Source: JACVRM01 sp963817375 (lineage in GTDB: Bacteria; Actinomycetota; Thermoleophilia; Gaiellales; Gaiellaceae). From it: a DNA stretch of 64,000 nt. Positions 52,434-61,063 of this stretch are shown here, one piece after another. The position numbers and the translations under genes are program-made. Position 1 is the stretch's first letter, and the number at the start of each line of letters is the position of its first letter. The stretch spans positions 186,001 to 250,000 of the forward strand of contig CAWFOB010000006.1 of NCBI GenBank assembly GCA_963817375.1. Direction: 5' to 3'. The notes under the pieces were generated by a model. It had not been told where the DNA came from and did no database searches. It saw only the letters and a program-made list of their open reading frames with translations.

Positions 52434-53861
52434 CTACCCCACCCACGGCCCGTGCCAGCCGTACCCGGCGACCAGCTTCTCGCCCTCCTTCGGCCCCCAC
52501 GACCCTGGCTTGTACGGATGGACGGGCGGCGGGTTGTCGATCAGCGGCTGCATGATGCGCCACGTCTCCTCGACGCCGTCCTGACGGGTGAAGCGGGTGT
52601 GGTCGCCGACCATCGCCGCGTGCAGGAGCACCTCGTAGGGCGTCGGCCCCTCGCCGCCCTGCTCGGCGAACTCGACGTCGAGCTCGATCGGCGCGGAGCC
52701 CTTGCGGTCGGCGCGCTGGGCGTCGATCCTCAGCCGGACGCCGGTGGTCGGGTCCATCTTGACGACGAGCTGGTTCGGCTCGGGCGAGTTCTCGTACGCC
52801 TTGAAGCCGAGCTTCGGCGCCCGCTTGAAGACCAGGCGCAGCTCCGTCTGCGTCGTCGCGAGGCGCTTGCCGGTGCGGATGAAGAACGGAACCCCCGCCC
52901 AGCGCCAGTTGTGGATCTCGAGGCGCAGGGCGGCGTACGTCTCGGTCGTCGAGTTCGGCGCCACGCCGTCGACGTCGAGGTACCCGTCGTACTGGCCGCG
53001 GACGTAGTGCGCCGGATCGGCCTCGCCGACGGCGCGGTACAGCGAGACCTTCGCGTCGCTGAGCGTCTGCGGGTCGCCGCGCGACGGAGCCTCCATCGCG
53101 CAGAAGGCGACCACCTGCATCAGGTGGTTCACGACCACGTCGCGCAGGGCCCCGACCGGGTCGTAGAAGTGGCCGCGGTCCTCGACGCCGAAGTCCTCGG
53201 TCATCGAGATCTGCACGCACTCGACGTAGTTGCGGCTCCAGAGCGGCTCGAGGAGCGCGTTGGCGAACCGCAGGTGCAGGATCTCGTCGAGGCCCATCTT
53301 CCCGAGGTAGTGGTCGATCCGGTACAGCTGCGACTCGTCGATGTACTGGTGCAGCTCCTCGGCGAGCGCGTGCGCCGAGGAGCGGTCGTGGCCGAAAGGT
53401 TTCTCGACGACGATCCGTGCGTTCTGCGTCAGCCCGGCGTCATGGAGGCCCTGGACGACGCGGCCGAACAGGAAGGGTGGGATCTCGAGGTAGAAAACCG
53501 GCCGCTCGAATCCGCGCACGGCCTCGGCGACCTTCTCGTAGGTCGCTGCCTCGCCGAAGTCGCCGTCGACGTACGAGAGCCGGGCGGCGAAGCGGTCGAA
53601 GACCTTCTCGTCGAGCTTCTCGCCGGTGCCGACGATCGAGGTGCGCGCCCGCTCTTTCAGCTGGTCGACCGTCCAGTCGTCGACGGCCACGCCGACGACC
53701 GGCACGTCGAGCTGGCCGCGCCGCTCGAGCCGGTAGAGCGACCGGAAGGTCATGACCTTCGCCAGGTCGCCGGTGATCCCGAACACGACGAGGACGTCGG
53801 CCGGGCCCGGTGAGTCGCCCTGGCGCGCCCGCGCCGGAGCCGGTGCTGCGCTCGTGGTCAT
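52434..53861 (-). CDS. zwf: Glucose-6-phosphate dehydrogenase
   Basis: 475 aa. FGITGDLAKVMTFRSLYRLERRG is the NADP-binding P-loop, and RIDHYLGKMGLDEILHLRFAN contains the substrate-binding RIDHYLGK, although the next residue is Met instead of the usual Glu. It also has VEKPFGHD and IRTGKRL. It supplies NADPH and 6-phosphogluconolactone. ATG 53861 has GAGGAGGGAAAC. Second gene after ndh with a 10-bp gap, and thus under the site-c promoter. An NADPH source transcribed with NDH-2 suggests a response to redox stress. Confidence 0.93.
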   Translation of the reverse strand: MTTSAAPAPARARQGDSPGPADVLVVFGITGDLAKVMTFRSLYRLERRGQLDVPVVGVAVDDWTVDQLKERARTSIVGTGEKLDEKVFDRFAARLSYVDGDFGEAATYEKVAEAVRGFERPVFYLEIPPFLFGRVVQGLHDAGLTQNARIVVEKPFGHDRSSAHALAEELHQYIDESQLYRIDHYLGKMGLDEILHLRFANALLEPLWSRNYVECVQISMTEDFGVEDRGHFYDPVGALRDVVVNHLMQVVAFCAMEAPSRGDPQTLSDAKVSLYRAVGEADPAHYVRGQYDGYLDVDGVAPNSTTETYAALRLEIHNWRWAGVPFFIRTGKRLATTQTELRLVFKRAPKLGFKAYENSPEPNQLVVKMDPTTGVRLRIDAQRADRKGSAPIELDVEFAEQGGEGPTPYEVLLHAAMVGDHTRFTRQDGVEETWRIMQPLIDNPPPVHPYKPGSWGPKEGEKLVAGYGWHGPWVG

Positions 53862-53871
53862 GTTTCCCTCC

Positions 53872-55134
53872 TCATCGTTTGTCCGCATGAACGCTGATCC
53901 GGCCGACACGCTGGTGCGTGAACGCGGCGCCGGCCCAGTCGACGACGGCCTTCGTCCGATCCTCGTTGGTGGGGAGGAGCGCGAGGTGAACGGCTCCCCA
54001 GGCGGCCTGCGCCTTGGCGCCCTTCATCGTCCGGCCGCCGAGCATCTGGACCACCGCGGCGCCCCGCCCGATCATCGCCATCGTCCCCTTGTCGACGTAC
54101 TTGAACGGCTTCGGCTCCTTGCCGCGTGCAAGCAGGCCGATGGTCTTGCCCGCGTGCTCGCCCGACTGGAGCGCGACGGACCCGAGCTGCGGAAGCACCT
54201 GGCCCGTCTTCTGGTCGGTGATCGCGGCGAGATCCCCGACCGCGTACACCTCCGGGTGCGAGGCGACGCGCAGGTGCTCGTCCACCGCGAGGCGCTTGCC
54301 ACGCTGCAGCTCCAGCCCGAGCCCGTCGAGCAGCGCGTTGCCCTGCAGGCCCGCGCCCCACACGAGCGTGTGGGCGGGCAGCACGGCCCCCGACTTCAGC
54401 GTGACGCGCGTCGGCTCGACCGATTGCACGATCTCGCCCGTCCGCACCTCGACCTGCAGCTTCCCGAGCGCCTTGCGCGTGTACTCGCGCAGGTTCTCCT
54501 TGAACATCGTGAAGAGGTCCGGCCCCGCCTCGACCAGCGTGATCGTCGCGGCCCCCGGCGGCACGTCGGGGTAGTCCTTCGTGAAGATGCCGTTGTAGAG
54601 CTCGGCGAGCGCCCCCGCCGTCTCGACGCCGGTCGGCCCGCCGCCGACGACGACCACGTTCAGGGCTCCGTCGGAGATGAGGCCGGGGTCGCGGTCCGCC
54701 GCCTCCCAGCGCTCGAGGACGTGATCCTTCAGACGGGTCGCATCCGGGAGCGTGTAGAGCGGGAAGGCGTGCTCGGCGGCCCCCTCGGCGCCGAAGAAGT
54801 TGACCTCGGCCCCGACGGCCAGGACGAGCGAGTCGTACCTGAGCGGCTTCAGCTCGCCGAAGCGAACCTCGCGCGCTTCGAGGTCGATCGCCTCGACGGT
54901 GTCGTTGTGCACGCGCGTGTTCTCCTGCTTCTTCACGAGGTCGCGCAGCTGGTGGCCGACGGCCGTCTGCTCCAGGAGGCCCGTCGCAAACTGGTAGAGC
55001 AGCGGCTTGAAGGTGTGGTAGTCGTGCTCGTCGACGAGCACGACCTCGACGTCCGCCTTCGCGAGCGCCTGGGCCGCGCCGATGCCGGCGAACCCGCCCC
55101 CGAGGATGAGAACACGCGGCCGCTCGTCCGCCAT
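53872..55134 (-). CDS. ndh: Type II NADH dehydrogenase (NDH-2)
   Basis: 420 aa. FAD site LILGGGFAGIGAAQALAKAD and NAD site LNVVVVGGGPTGVETAGALAELYNG, with HTLVWGAGLQGNALLDGLGL and VYAVGDLAAITD, the pyridine nucleotide-disulphide fold without redox Cys. It passes electrons from NADH to quinone without pumping protons, feeding quinol to an oxidase such as CydAB in this regulon. ATG 55134 lies 7 nt after TACCTT (55147-55142), so it is leaderless. The regulon dyad is centred 44 bp upstream. First gene of a five-gene operon. Confidence 0.9.
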   Translation of the reverse strand: MADERPRVLILGGGFAGIGAAQALAKADVEVVLVDEHDYHTFKPLLYQFATGLLEQTAVGHQLRDLVKKQENTRVHNDTVEAIDLEAREVRFGELKPLRYDSLVLAVGAEVNFFGAEGAAEHAFPLYTLPDATRLKDHVLERWEAADRDPGLISDGALNVVVVGGGPTGVETAGALAELYNGIFTKDYPDVPPGAATITLVEAGPDLFTMFKENLREYTRKALGKLQVEVRTGEIVQSVEPTRVTLKSGAVLPAHTLVWGAGLQGNALLDGLGLELQRGKRLAVDEHLRVASHPEVYAVGDLAAITDQKTGQVLPQLGSVALQSGEHAGKTIGLLARGKEPKPFKYVDKGTMAMIGRGAAVVQMLGGRTMKGAKAQAAWGAVHLALLPTNEDRTKAVVDWAGAAFTHQRVGRISVHADKR

Positions 55135-55141
55135 GCGGGCG

Positions 55142-55209
55142 AAGGTAGGCGCGCGGTGGAGCCTTGCCGTCACCCGAACGGGATGATGTCCGTAGATCCC
55201 CGGTAGCGT
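55142..55209. promoter_or_regulatory. Divergent ndh / DUF4239 promoters around regulon dyad (site c)
   Basis: TCACCC-GAACG-GGATGA (55170-55186) is centred at 55178. The minus-strand -10 TACCTT (55147-55142) is 31 bp away. The plus-strand -10 TAGCGT (55204-55209) is 26 bp away. Both start codons are 7 nt beyond their -10, so the dyad sits at about -44 and -39. Confidence 0.75.
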
Positions 55210-55216
55210 CGCGGTC

Positions 55217-56008
55217 GTGTTCTACTCGCTGAACACCGCGGAGCTGTTCCTGGTCGTGATCGCCGTCATCGGCGGCGCCGCCGTGGTGGGCGCGGTCGGC
55301 GGCCATTATCTCCGGCGGACGTCCGCCCACTACCGCGATCCGGTCGGCGTGCTCCAGGGAGCGCTCCTCGGCGTGGTCGGGTTGATCCTCGCCTTCGGCC
55401 TCACGCTCGCCGTCGGCCGCTACCAGGACCGCCGCGCCGACGTCGTAGACGACGCCAACACGATCGGCACCGCCTACCTGCGCGCGCAGACGCTGCACGA
55501 GCCGCAGCGCAGCCAGTCGCTCGCGCTTTTCAAGCGCTACAACGACCTCGCCATCCGGGTCACGCACGAGGTGCCCGGCACGGAGGCGCTGCGCGCCACC
55601 TCCGCGGAGGAGGGCCGCGTCCAGCGTGGGCTCTGGCGGCTCGCCGGTCAGTCGCTGAACGCGCATCCGACGGACAGCGCCCCACGGCTCTACGTGGAGA
55701 GCCTCAACGAGATGATCGACCAGCAGGGCGTCCGTCTCGCCGGGCTCAACAACCGCGTCCCCAACGAGGTGCTCGCGCTGCAGCTCCTCGGCGCGGCGCT
55801 CGGCATCGGCCTGCTCGCGCTCTACCTGGGCATGCTCGGCAAAGGGTTCGTCACGGTTGCGGCCGCTGCGCTCGCCGTCAGCTTCCTCGTCGTCGTCACG
55901 TTCGACCTCGACCGGCCCACGCGCGGGCTGATCACCGTGCCCGACACGCCGCTGGTCATCGAGCGCGCGAGCATGAACCTGCCGCCGGCGGCGCCGGCGC
56001 CGGGCTGA
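55217..56008 (+). CDS. Bestrophin/DUF4239-like membrane protein
   Basis: 263 aa. Two N-terminal helices (about 8-30 and 47-66: QGALLGVVGLILAFGLTLAVGRYQDRRADVVDDANTIGTAYLRAQTL), a central helical domain, and two C-terminal helices (about 190-210 and 213-232). The segment GLILAFGLTLAVGRYQDRR..V.DANTIGTAYLR is the DUF4239 signature. Function unknown; distant to bestrophin-type channels. GTG start, leaderless, sharing the dyad with ndh. The stop codon is the loop of a strong hairpin. Confidence 0.8.
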   Translation: MFYSLNTAELFLVVIAVIGGAAVVGAVGGHYLRRTSAHYRDPVGVLQGALLGVVGLILAFGLTLAVGRYQDRRADVVDDANTIGTAYLRAQTLHEPQRSQSLALFKRYNDLAIRVTHEVPGTEALRATSAEEGRVQRGLWRLAGQSLNAHPTDSAPRLYVESLNEMIDQQGVRLAGLNNRVPNEVLALQLLGAALGIGLLALYLGMLGKGFVTVAAAALAVSFLVVVTFDLDRPTRGLITVPDTPLVIERASMNLPPAAPAPG

Positions 56009-56020
56009 GCCCGGCGCCGG
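55994..56020 (+). terminator. Terminator whose loop is the stop codon
   Basis: CCGGCGCCGGGC (55994-56005) and GCCCGGCGCCGG (56009-56020) form a perfect 12-bp stem around TGA, the stop codon of the DUF4239-like gene. No T-tract. Confidence 0.6.
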
Positions 56021-56035
56021 CAGACCGCTCCGACT

Positions 56036-56052
56036 TAGTGGCTGTCAGCCAC
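56036..56052. repeat. Palindromic repeat TAGTGGCTGTCAGCCAC, copy 2
   Basis: Identical to 25527-25543, again in a convergent gap and preceded by CGACT. The dyad is GTGGCTG-T-CAGCCAC. Confidence 0.55.
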
Positions 56053-56062
56053 GAACTACTGC

Positions 56063-57349
56063 TCAGTGCGCCTTCGTGTTGGCGAACCCGGACAGCGGGT
56101 CGGCCACGTACGGGAACGTCGACATCGGCTTGACGTTGTCGCTGTTCACGCCGTCGCCGAGATCGATCTTCTTGCCGATCAGGGCGCCGGCGACCGCACG
56201 CTCGGCGATGTCGATGACGTCGTCGCCCAGGCGGCGGCCGTTCGGCCAGCCCTGGACGTCGCCGCCGAGCACGCCGAGGCGGCTGACCTTGCCCGCCGGG
56301 GTGACGGGCGTGGACAGGTTGATGCGGAGCTCCTCCGCGAGCTTCGAGCTCGTGAAGTTGAGCTTCGGGACGCCGGTCAGGAAGACCGAGACGAGGTCGC
56401 TGCGGCCCGTCTCCTTGACGCCCAGCTTGTACAGCTTGTTCATCACCGCCGCGAGGATCGGCGCCTCGTAGTACTTCTTGAACCGGCCCTCCTGCGCAGG
56501 CCCGGACGCGTTCCAGAGGTCCTTGAGCCCGGTCGGCATGATCACCTCGTTGACGAGCGGGTTCGCGAGCCGGGAGACCTGCACCCAGCCGCCGCCGCGC
56601 TTGATGCCGATCACCTTGCGGTCGGCCGTCGACCAGATGCCGATCACGTGGCTCTTCGTGTCGACCTGCGCGATCGGGATCTGCAGCGCGATCGAGTGCA
56701 CCGCGTAGCCGGCGAGGAAGTTCTTGCCGCCGCCGTTCGCGCCCGTGCCCTTGCGGAACGCGAGCAGGTCGAAGATCGCGCCGACGTCGCCGAAGAACGG
56801 GTCGTCACGCTGGCCGGCGAACACCTGGCCGCCGCCGGGCAGCGCCGTGACGCCCTTCATCGCGAGGGCGTGGTACTTCGGCGTCGAGCGTGGGCCGATG
56901 TTGTCCGGCGGCGTCATCGCATGGACGATGACGTGCGCCTTGCCGTTCGCGATCTTCGTGACCGTGTACGGCTGCTGCGTGTCGCCGAGGAAGAACGGAC
57001 CGGTCTTCCTGGTGAACTGGAAGCGGTACGTCACGTCGGCCTTCCCATCGCCGTTCCGGTCGATGTAGACGTTGTACCGGGCGGTCGGCGAGAAGGTGTA
57101 GTAGTTCGGACCTGCCGCCGGGTCCTCGCCCGGGATGTAGTTCGAGATCACCGTCAGCGTGTCCGGCTTGTCCGGGCTGCGGAAGGCGTAGAGGTCCGTG
57201 TTGTCGGCGGACGGGTCCTCCGAGATCAGCGGCGCCTCCCGGTGGCTCGACGCGAGGCTGCTTGCCGGAGCCGGGCCGTAGATCACGGCCAGGGCGAGTG
57301 CCCCGACGGCAGCTGTCAGCACGCCGAGGCCGGTTGCGGCTCTGCGCAT
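56063..57349 (-). CDS. Exported DUF4331 family protein
   Basis: 428 aa. Signal peptide at 1-30, then SHREAPLISEDPSADNTDLYAFRSPD, the hallmark opening of DUF4331. Further family pieces: NYIPGEDPAAGPNYYTFSPTARYNVYIDRNGDGKADVTYRFQF (Ca2+-loop-like DRNGDGKAD), GGQVFAGQRDDPFFGDVGAIFDLL, LGGDVQGWPNGRRLGDDVIDIAERAVAG. Role unknown; found outside the cytoplasm in many soil bacteria. Start ATG 57349, preceded by GGAGGGAG. It is convergent with the DUF4239-like gene. Confidence 0.88.
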   Translation of the reverse strand: MRRAATGLGVLTAAVGALALAVIYGPAPASSLASSHREAPLISEDPSADNTDLYAFRSPDKPDTLTVISNYIPGEDPAAGPNYYTFSPTARYNVYIDRNGDGKADVTYRFQFTRKTGPFFLGDTQQPYTVTKIANGKAHVIVHAMTPPDNIGPRSTPKYHALAMKGVTALPGGGQVFAGQRDDPFFGDVGAIFDLLAFRKGTGANGGGKNFLAGYAVHSIALQIPIAQVDTKSHVIGIWSTADRKVIGIKRGGGWVQVSRLANPLVNEVIMPTGLKDLWNASGPAQEGRFKKYYEAPILAAVMNKLYKLGVKETGRSDLVSVFLTGVPKLNFTSSKLAEELRINLSTPVTPAGKVSRLGVLGGDVQGWPNGRRLGDDVIDIAERAVAGALIGKKIDLGDGVNSDNVKPMSTFPYVADPLSGFANTKAH

Positions 57350-57547
57350 GGTTGTGCTCCCTCCTTGTCCGCGACGGCCCTGTCGTCGTTAGGGGTGGCC
57401 GTCGGCTGCCAGTCCTTCGTACAAGGGGCACGTCCGGTTCGACACTGTGACATTTCGATACTCGATGAGTTCCGGTTGGCGTCGCCGTCTAAGCGGTAAC
57501 ACGGAGGAGACACCATTCGCCCCAAGCGGGCCTGAAAGGAGACATGC

Positions 57548-58027
57548 ATGTCCAAGCTCACCGCCTGCCTCTGGTTCGACACCGAGGGCGAGGAGGCCGC
57601 CCGTTTCTACACGTCCACGTTCCCGAACTCGCGCATCACCGGCATTTCGCACTACGGCGAGGCCGGGCCGCGCGAGGCCGGCTCGGTGATGACCGTCGAC
57701 TTCGAGCTCGACGGACAGCCGTTCCTCGCGCTGAACGGCGGCCCGGAGTACACGTTCAGCGAGGCGATCTCGTATCAGGTCAGCTGCGAGACGCAGGAAG
57801 AGGTCGACCGCTACTGGACGACGCTGTCCGAGGGCGGCGAGGAGGGCCCGTGCGGCTGGCTGAAGGACCGCTTCGGGCTCTCGTGGCAGATCGTCCCGAC
57901 GGCCCTGCCGCGCCTGCTCAAGGATCCGGACCGCGAGAAGGCACAGCGCGTCATGGCGGCGATGCTGCAGATGAAGAAGATTCAGATCGACGAGCTCGAG
58001 CGGGCCGCGGAGGGCGTCCCGGCGTAG
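57548..58027 (+). CDS. PhnB/3-demethylubiquinone-type VOC protein
   Basis: 159 aa. MSKLTACLWFDTEGEEAARFYTSTFPNSRITGISHYGEAGP... FLALNGGPEYTFSEAISYQVSCETQEEVDRYWTTLSEGG...CGWLKDRFGLSWQIVP is the single-domain VOC group often named 3-demethylubiquinone-9 3-methyltransferase. The name is historical and enzymatic activity is not established. ATG 57548 follows GAAAGGAGAC. The 198-bp region upstream (57350-57547) serves this gene and divergent DUF4331; I found no clear -35/-10 in it. Confidence 0.87.
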   Translation: MSKLTACLWFDTEGEEAARFYTSTFPNSRITGISHYGEAGPREAGSVMTVDFELDGQPFLALNGGPEYTFSEAISYQVSCETQEEVDRYWTTLSEGGEEGPCGWLKDRFGLSWQIVPTALPRLLKDPDREKAQRVMAAMLQMKKIQIDELERAAEGVPA

Positions 58028-58090
58028 ACCGATTCGTCGTGAGCGGATGACCCGCCCGCGCAGGGCCGCCTTCATTCACGATGGGCAGCG

Positions 58091-58759
58091 ATGGCGACGG
58101 CCCTGCGCATCCTCGTGCTTGCCCTGCTCGCCGCCCTGAGCCCGCTCGCGCTGACGGCGACCATCCTGGTGCTCAAGAGCCGTCTCGCGCGGCTGAACGG
58201 GATCTTCTTCGCCGCCGGCTTCCTGCTCGGCGAGGCGATCGGCTGGGCGTTCGCGCTGGCGCTCGGATCCGTGCTCGACCTGGGCGACCGGGGGCAGACC
58301 GTGGCCGCCGTCCTGGAGCTGCTCCTCGGCGCGCTGCTGCTCTCGGTCACCTGGCGCGTCCACCGGCGCGAGGCCGCGCCTCGGCGCGAGCGCGACCCGC
58401 GCACCCAGGCGCTGCTCGCGCGGCTCGAGCAGCTGAATGCGATAACCGCGGTCGTCGTCGGCACGTTGCTCGGGCTCGGCATCCCGAAGCGGCTCACGAT
58501 CACGATCGTCGCGGCCGCCACGCTCACGGCGTCCGACCTCGACAACGCACGACAGCTCGCGCTCGTCGGTCTCTACATCGTCGTCGCGGGAGTCCTCGTC
58601 TGGGCGCCTGTCCTCGTCTACGTCGTCGCCGGCGCTCGTGCGCGTTCGTGGCTCGACGCCGGCCAGGATTGGCTGGCGGCGCACCAGCGCACGGTGACGA
58701 TGGTGTCACTGGCCGCGTTCGGGACCGTCCTCGTGGTCGATGGCCTCATCCAGATCTAG
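58091..58759 (+). CDS. GAP/LysE-like six-helix membrane protein
   Basis: 222 aa with six hydrophobic segments. The opening (ALRILVLALLAALSPLALTATILVLKSRLARLNGIFFAAGFLLGEAIGWAFALALG) and GTLLGLGIPKRLTITIVAAATLTAS resemble the GAP (Sap-like) family of exporters, distantly related to LysE. Mycobacterial members help move lipids outward; the substrate here is unknown. A weak copy of the regulon dyad (58034-58050) is centred about 42 bp before the expected start of transcription. Its 3' end overlaps the DMT gene by 4 bp, tail to tail. Confidence 0.78.
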   Translation: MATALRILVLALLAALSPLALTATILVLKSRLARLNGIFFAAGFLLGEAIGWAFALALGSVLDLGDRGQTVAAVLELLLGALLLSVTWRVHRREAAPRRERDPRTQALLARLEQLNAITAVVVGTLLGLGIPKRLTITIVAAATLTASDLDNARQLALVGLYIVVAGVLVWAPVLVYVVAGARARSWLDAGQDWLAAHQRTVTMVSLAAFGTVLVVDGLIQI

Positions 58760-59649
58760 GACTGGACGGCCGGCGAGGCCGGCACGGGCTCGCCGGCCGC
58801 TTCGGTGCTCGAGGCTCCCTCGCGCGCCAGCGAGATCGAGATCGCGCCCCACATCGCGAGCGTCAGCCCGCCCCAGGCGACGACCTTGTGCCAGACCGGG
58901 AGGCTCAGCGTCTCCTCGAGCAGCACGATCCCGATGAGCACCGAGAGGACAGGGTTCAGCACGGAGGTGGTCGCGACGGACGGCGCCAGGCGGCCCGTGC
59001 CGAGCGAGACCTGCTGGACGACGAACGCCGCGATGCCGGCCAGCCCGCAGGCGTAGATCTCCCAGCTCGAGAACGCCGCGCTGACGCCGCCGGCGTCGAT
59101 CATCTCCGCGCTCGGCTTCCACAGCGACGCCGAGAGCCCGTACAGCAGGCCCGCAGCCGCGCCGTACATGCCCGCCTTGCGCTCGAGCGTGCCGTTGCCG
59201 CCGAGCGCGATCAGCACGCCGGCAAGGGCCGCGACGACAGCGATCGTGATCACCCACTCGTCGTTGGGCGCGTTCGCCCGGCCGCCGGCGGGATCGCCGA
59301 CGACGGTGAAGATCGCGAGCCCGATGACGACAACGATCGCCCCCGCGATCTCGCGCCGGCCCACATGCTGGGCCGTGATGAAGTAGCCGAGCGGCAGCGC
59401 GAAGACGATCGTGGTCACGAGCAGTGGCTGGATGACCGAGAGCCGTCCGTTGTCGAGCGCCACCGCCTGGAAGGCGTAGCCGACGAAAAGCACGGCGGTG
59501 CCGGCCAGCCACCACCACCGACGCAGTAGGCGAAGCAGGGAGGAGGGGTGCGCGAGCGAGACGCCGCCCTGACCGAGGGCGCCCTTCTGCTGCAGCGTCG
59601 CCGCCAGCGCGAAGCACGCCGCGGCGATGAGCGCGAGCGTCGCTGCCAT
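58756..59649 (-). CDS. DMT/EamA-like transporter
   Basis: 297 aa, nine or ten helices, two halves of the drug/metabolite transporter type: ACFALAATLQQKGAL at the N-terminus, VALDNGRLSVIQPLLVTTIVFALPLGYFI and TTSVLNPVLSVLIGIVLLEETLSLPVWHKVVAWGGLTLAMWGAISIS. The ATLQQKGAL opening is found in a DMT branch common in Actinomycetota. Substrate unknown. Confidence 0.83.
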   Translation of the reverse strand: MAATLALIAAACFALAATLQQKGALGQGGVSLAHPSSLLRLLRRWWWLAGTAVLFVGYAFQAVALDNGRLSVIQPLLVTTIVFALPLGYFITAQHVGRREIAGAIVVVIGLAIFTVVGDPAGGRANAPNDEWVITIAVVAALAGVLIALGGNGTLERKAGMYGAAAGLLYGLSASLWKPSAEMIDAGGVSAAFSSWEIYACGLAGIAAFVVQQVSLGTGRLAPSVATTSVLNPVLSVLIGIVLLEETLSLPVWHKVVAWGGLTLAMWGAISISLAREGASSTEAAGEPVPASPAVQS

Positions 59650-59687
59650 TCAGCAGGGATTAGGCGGCGGGGCTGCGGATCCTCCCG

Positions 59688-61063
59688 TCAGGCGGTGGCG
59701 GGCTCCGCTTGCGGCGCGTCGTCAGGCGACGCCGGGTCCACGCTCGCGGGGCTTCGTGGGGCGAGCCTGGCCGAGGTGACGTAGGCAACGACGACCGCGA
59801 CGATGACGACCGGCATCAAGTGGAGGGCGTCGGCTTCGAGGAAGACGCTGACCAGGAGGACGGAGGTGAGCGGGAGGCCGAGCATCGTGACGGTCATCGC
59901 GCCGATGCCCATGCCGGCGCCGGCGATCATCGTCAGGCCGGGGAGGTGGGAAAGGGCGATGCCGCCGGCTGCACCGATGAACATGCCGGGGAAGGTGGGA
60001 CCGCCGCGGAAGCCGCTGAGCGAGAGACCGTAGGCAAGGCCTTTACAGACCACGAGCAGTACGAGCGCCCCGACCGACCAGCCGGCGGCGCCCTCGATCA
60101 GTGAGGGGAGCTGGTCCTGGCCGGAGAACAGCACCTCCGACGAGCTCCTGTCCGTCGCCTCGGCGAACGACGATCGCGAGCACGGCCACGCCCAGGCCGA
60201 CGACCGGTGTCACCGACAGCCTTCGACGCGCGACGACCGGTTGCAGGAAGAGCCCGACTCGCTTGATGGCCGTCCCGAGAAAGCCGGCGGCGACGCCGAT
60301 GGCGATGGCCCAGAGGAACTCAGAGCCCGTGGGGCTGCCGACGGGAGGGATGTCGGGGACAGCCAGGGAGAACGTCCCGAACCCGGTCCAGGCGTCCAGC
60401 CCGATGAAGATGAGCGAGCCGATGCCGGCGGCGAGCAAGCCCGGGACGAGCACCACGCCGAGCATCGGGCCGGCGAGCCCGGCGATCTCCATGAGCAGGA
60501 AGGCGCCGACGAGCGGCGAGCCCAGCAGCGTGCTGATCGCAGCGAAGCTGCCCGCTGCCGCGATCACGAGCGATCGCCTGCGTGGGCGCATCCTTCTTGG
60601 CCAGGTGGACAGCGAGAACACCGATGCCGCTGCCGATCGCGATCAGCGGCGCTTCGGGCCCGAGCACGACGCCGAGGCACAACGTCGCCAGCGAGGCAAG
60701 CACGATGCCGGGTAGGTGGGCTGGAAGTACCGGGCCGCCCGTCTTGAACCCTTCGGCCGGCTCGTGCCCCGCAGTCCCGGGCAGATAGCGGATCGTGAGA
60801 GCGACCAGAAGACCCGCCAGCGGCGGCCAGGGAAGCGGCCACCAGACGGGCTCGGAGCTGAACCCGACCTCCTTCGGCAGCGTCTCGAAGATGTACTCCT
60901 GAGCCTCGGATACACCCTTCAGGAAGAAGTAGGCGACGAGCGCGACCACCACACCGACGATCGCGCCGAACACCAGAAGCACGAGGTAGCTCCGGCTGCG
61001 GAGAAGCTCGACCGGATCGGGACGGCTGTCCGGCGCCGGTGATTGCGGTTCGGAGCTGGCCAT
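59688..61063 (-). CDS. ClC-family chloride channel/antiporter, two frameshifts
   Basis: About 458 aa after removing extra bases near 60160 and 60573. Selectivity-filter segments are present: LGPEAPLIAIGSGIG (GxExP, with the gating-type Glu), GSFAAISTLLGSPLVGAFLLME and FRGGPTFPGMFIGAAGG (GGxFxP type). The short N-terminus and absence of CBS domains fit bacterial ClC. It moves Cl- or another anion, possibly with H+ exchange. Start ATG 61063. Confidence 0.87.
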
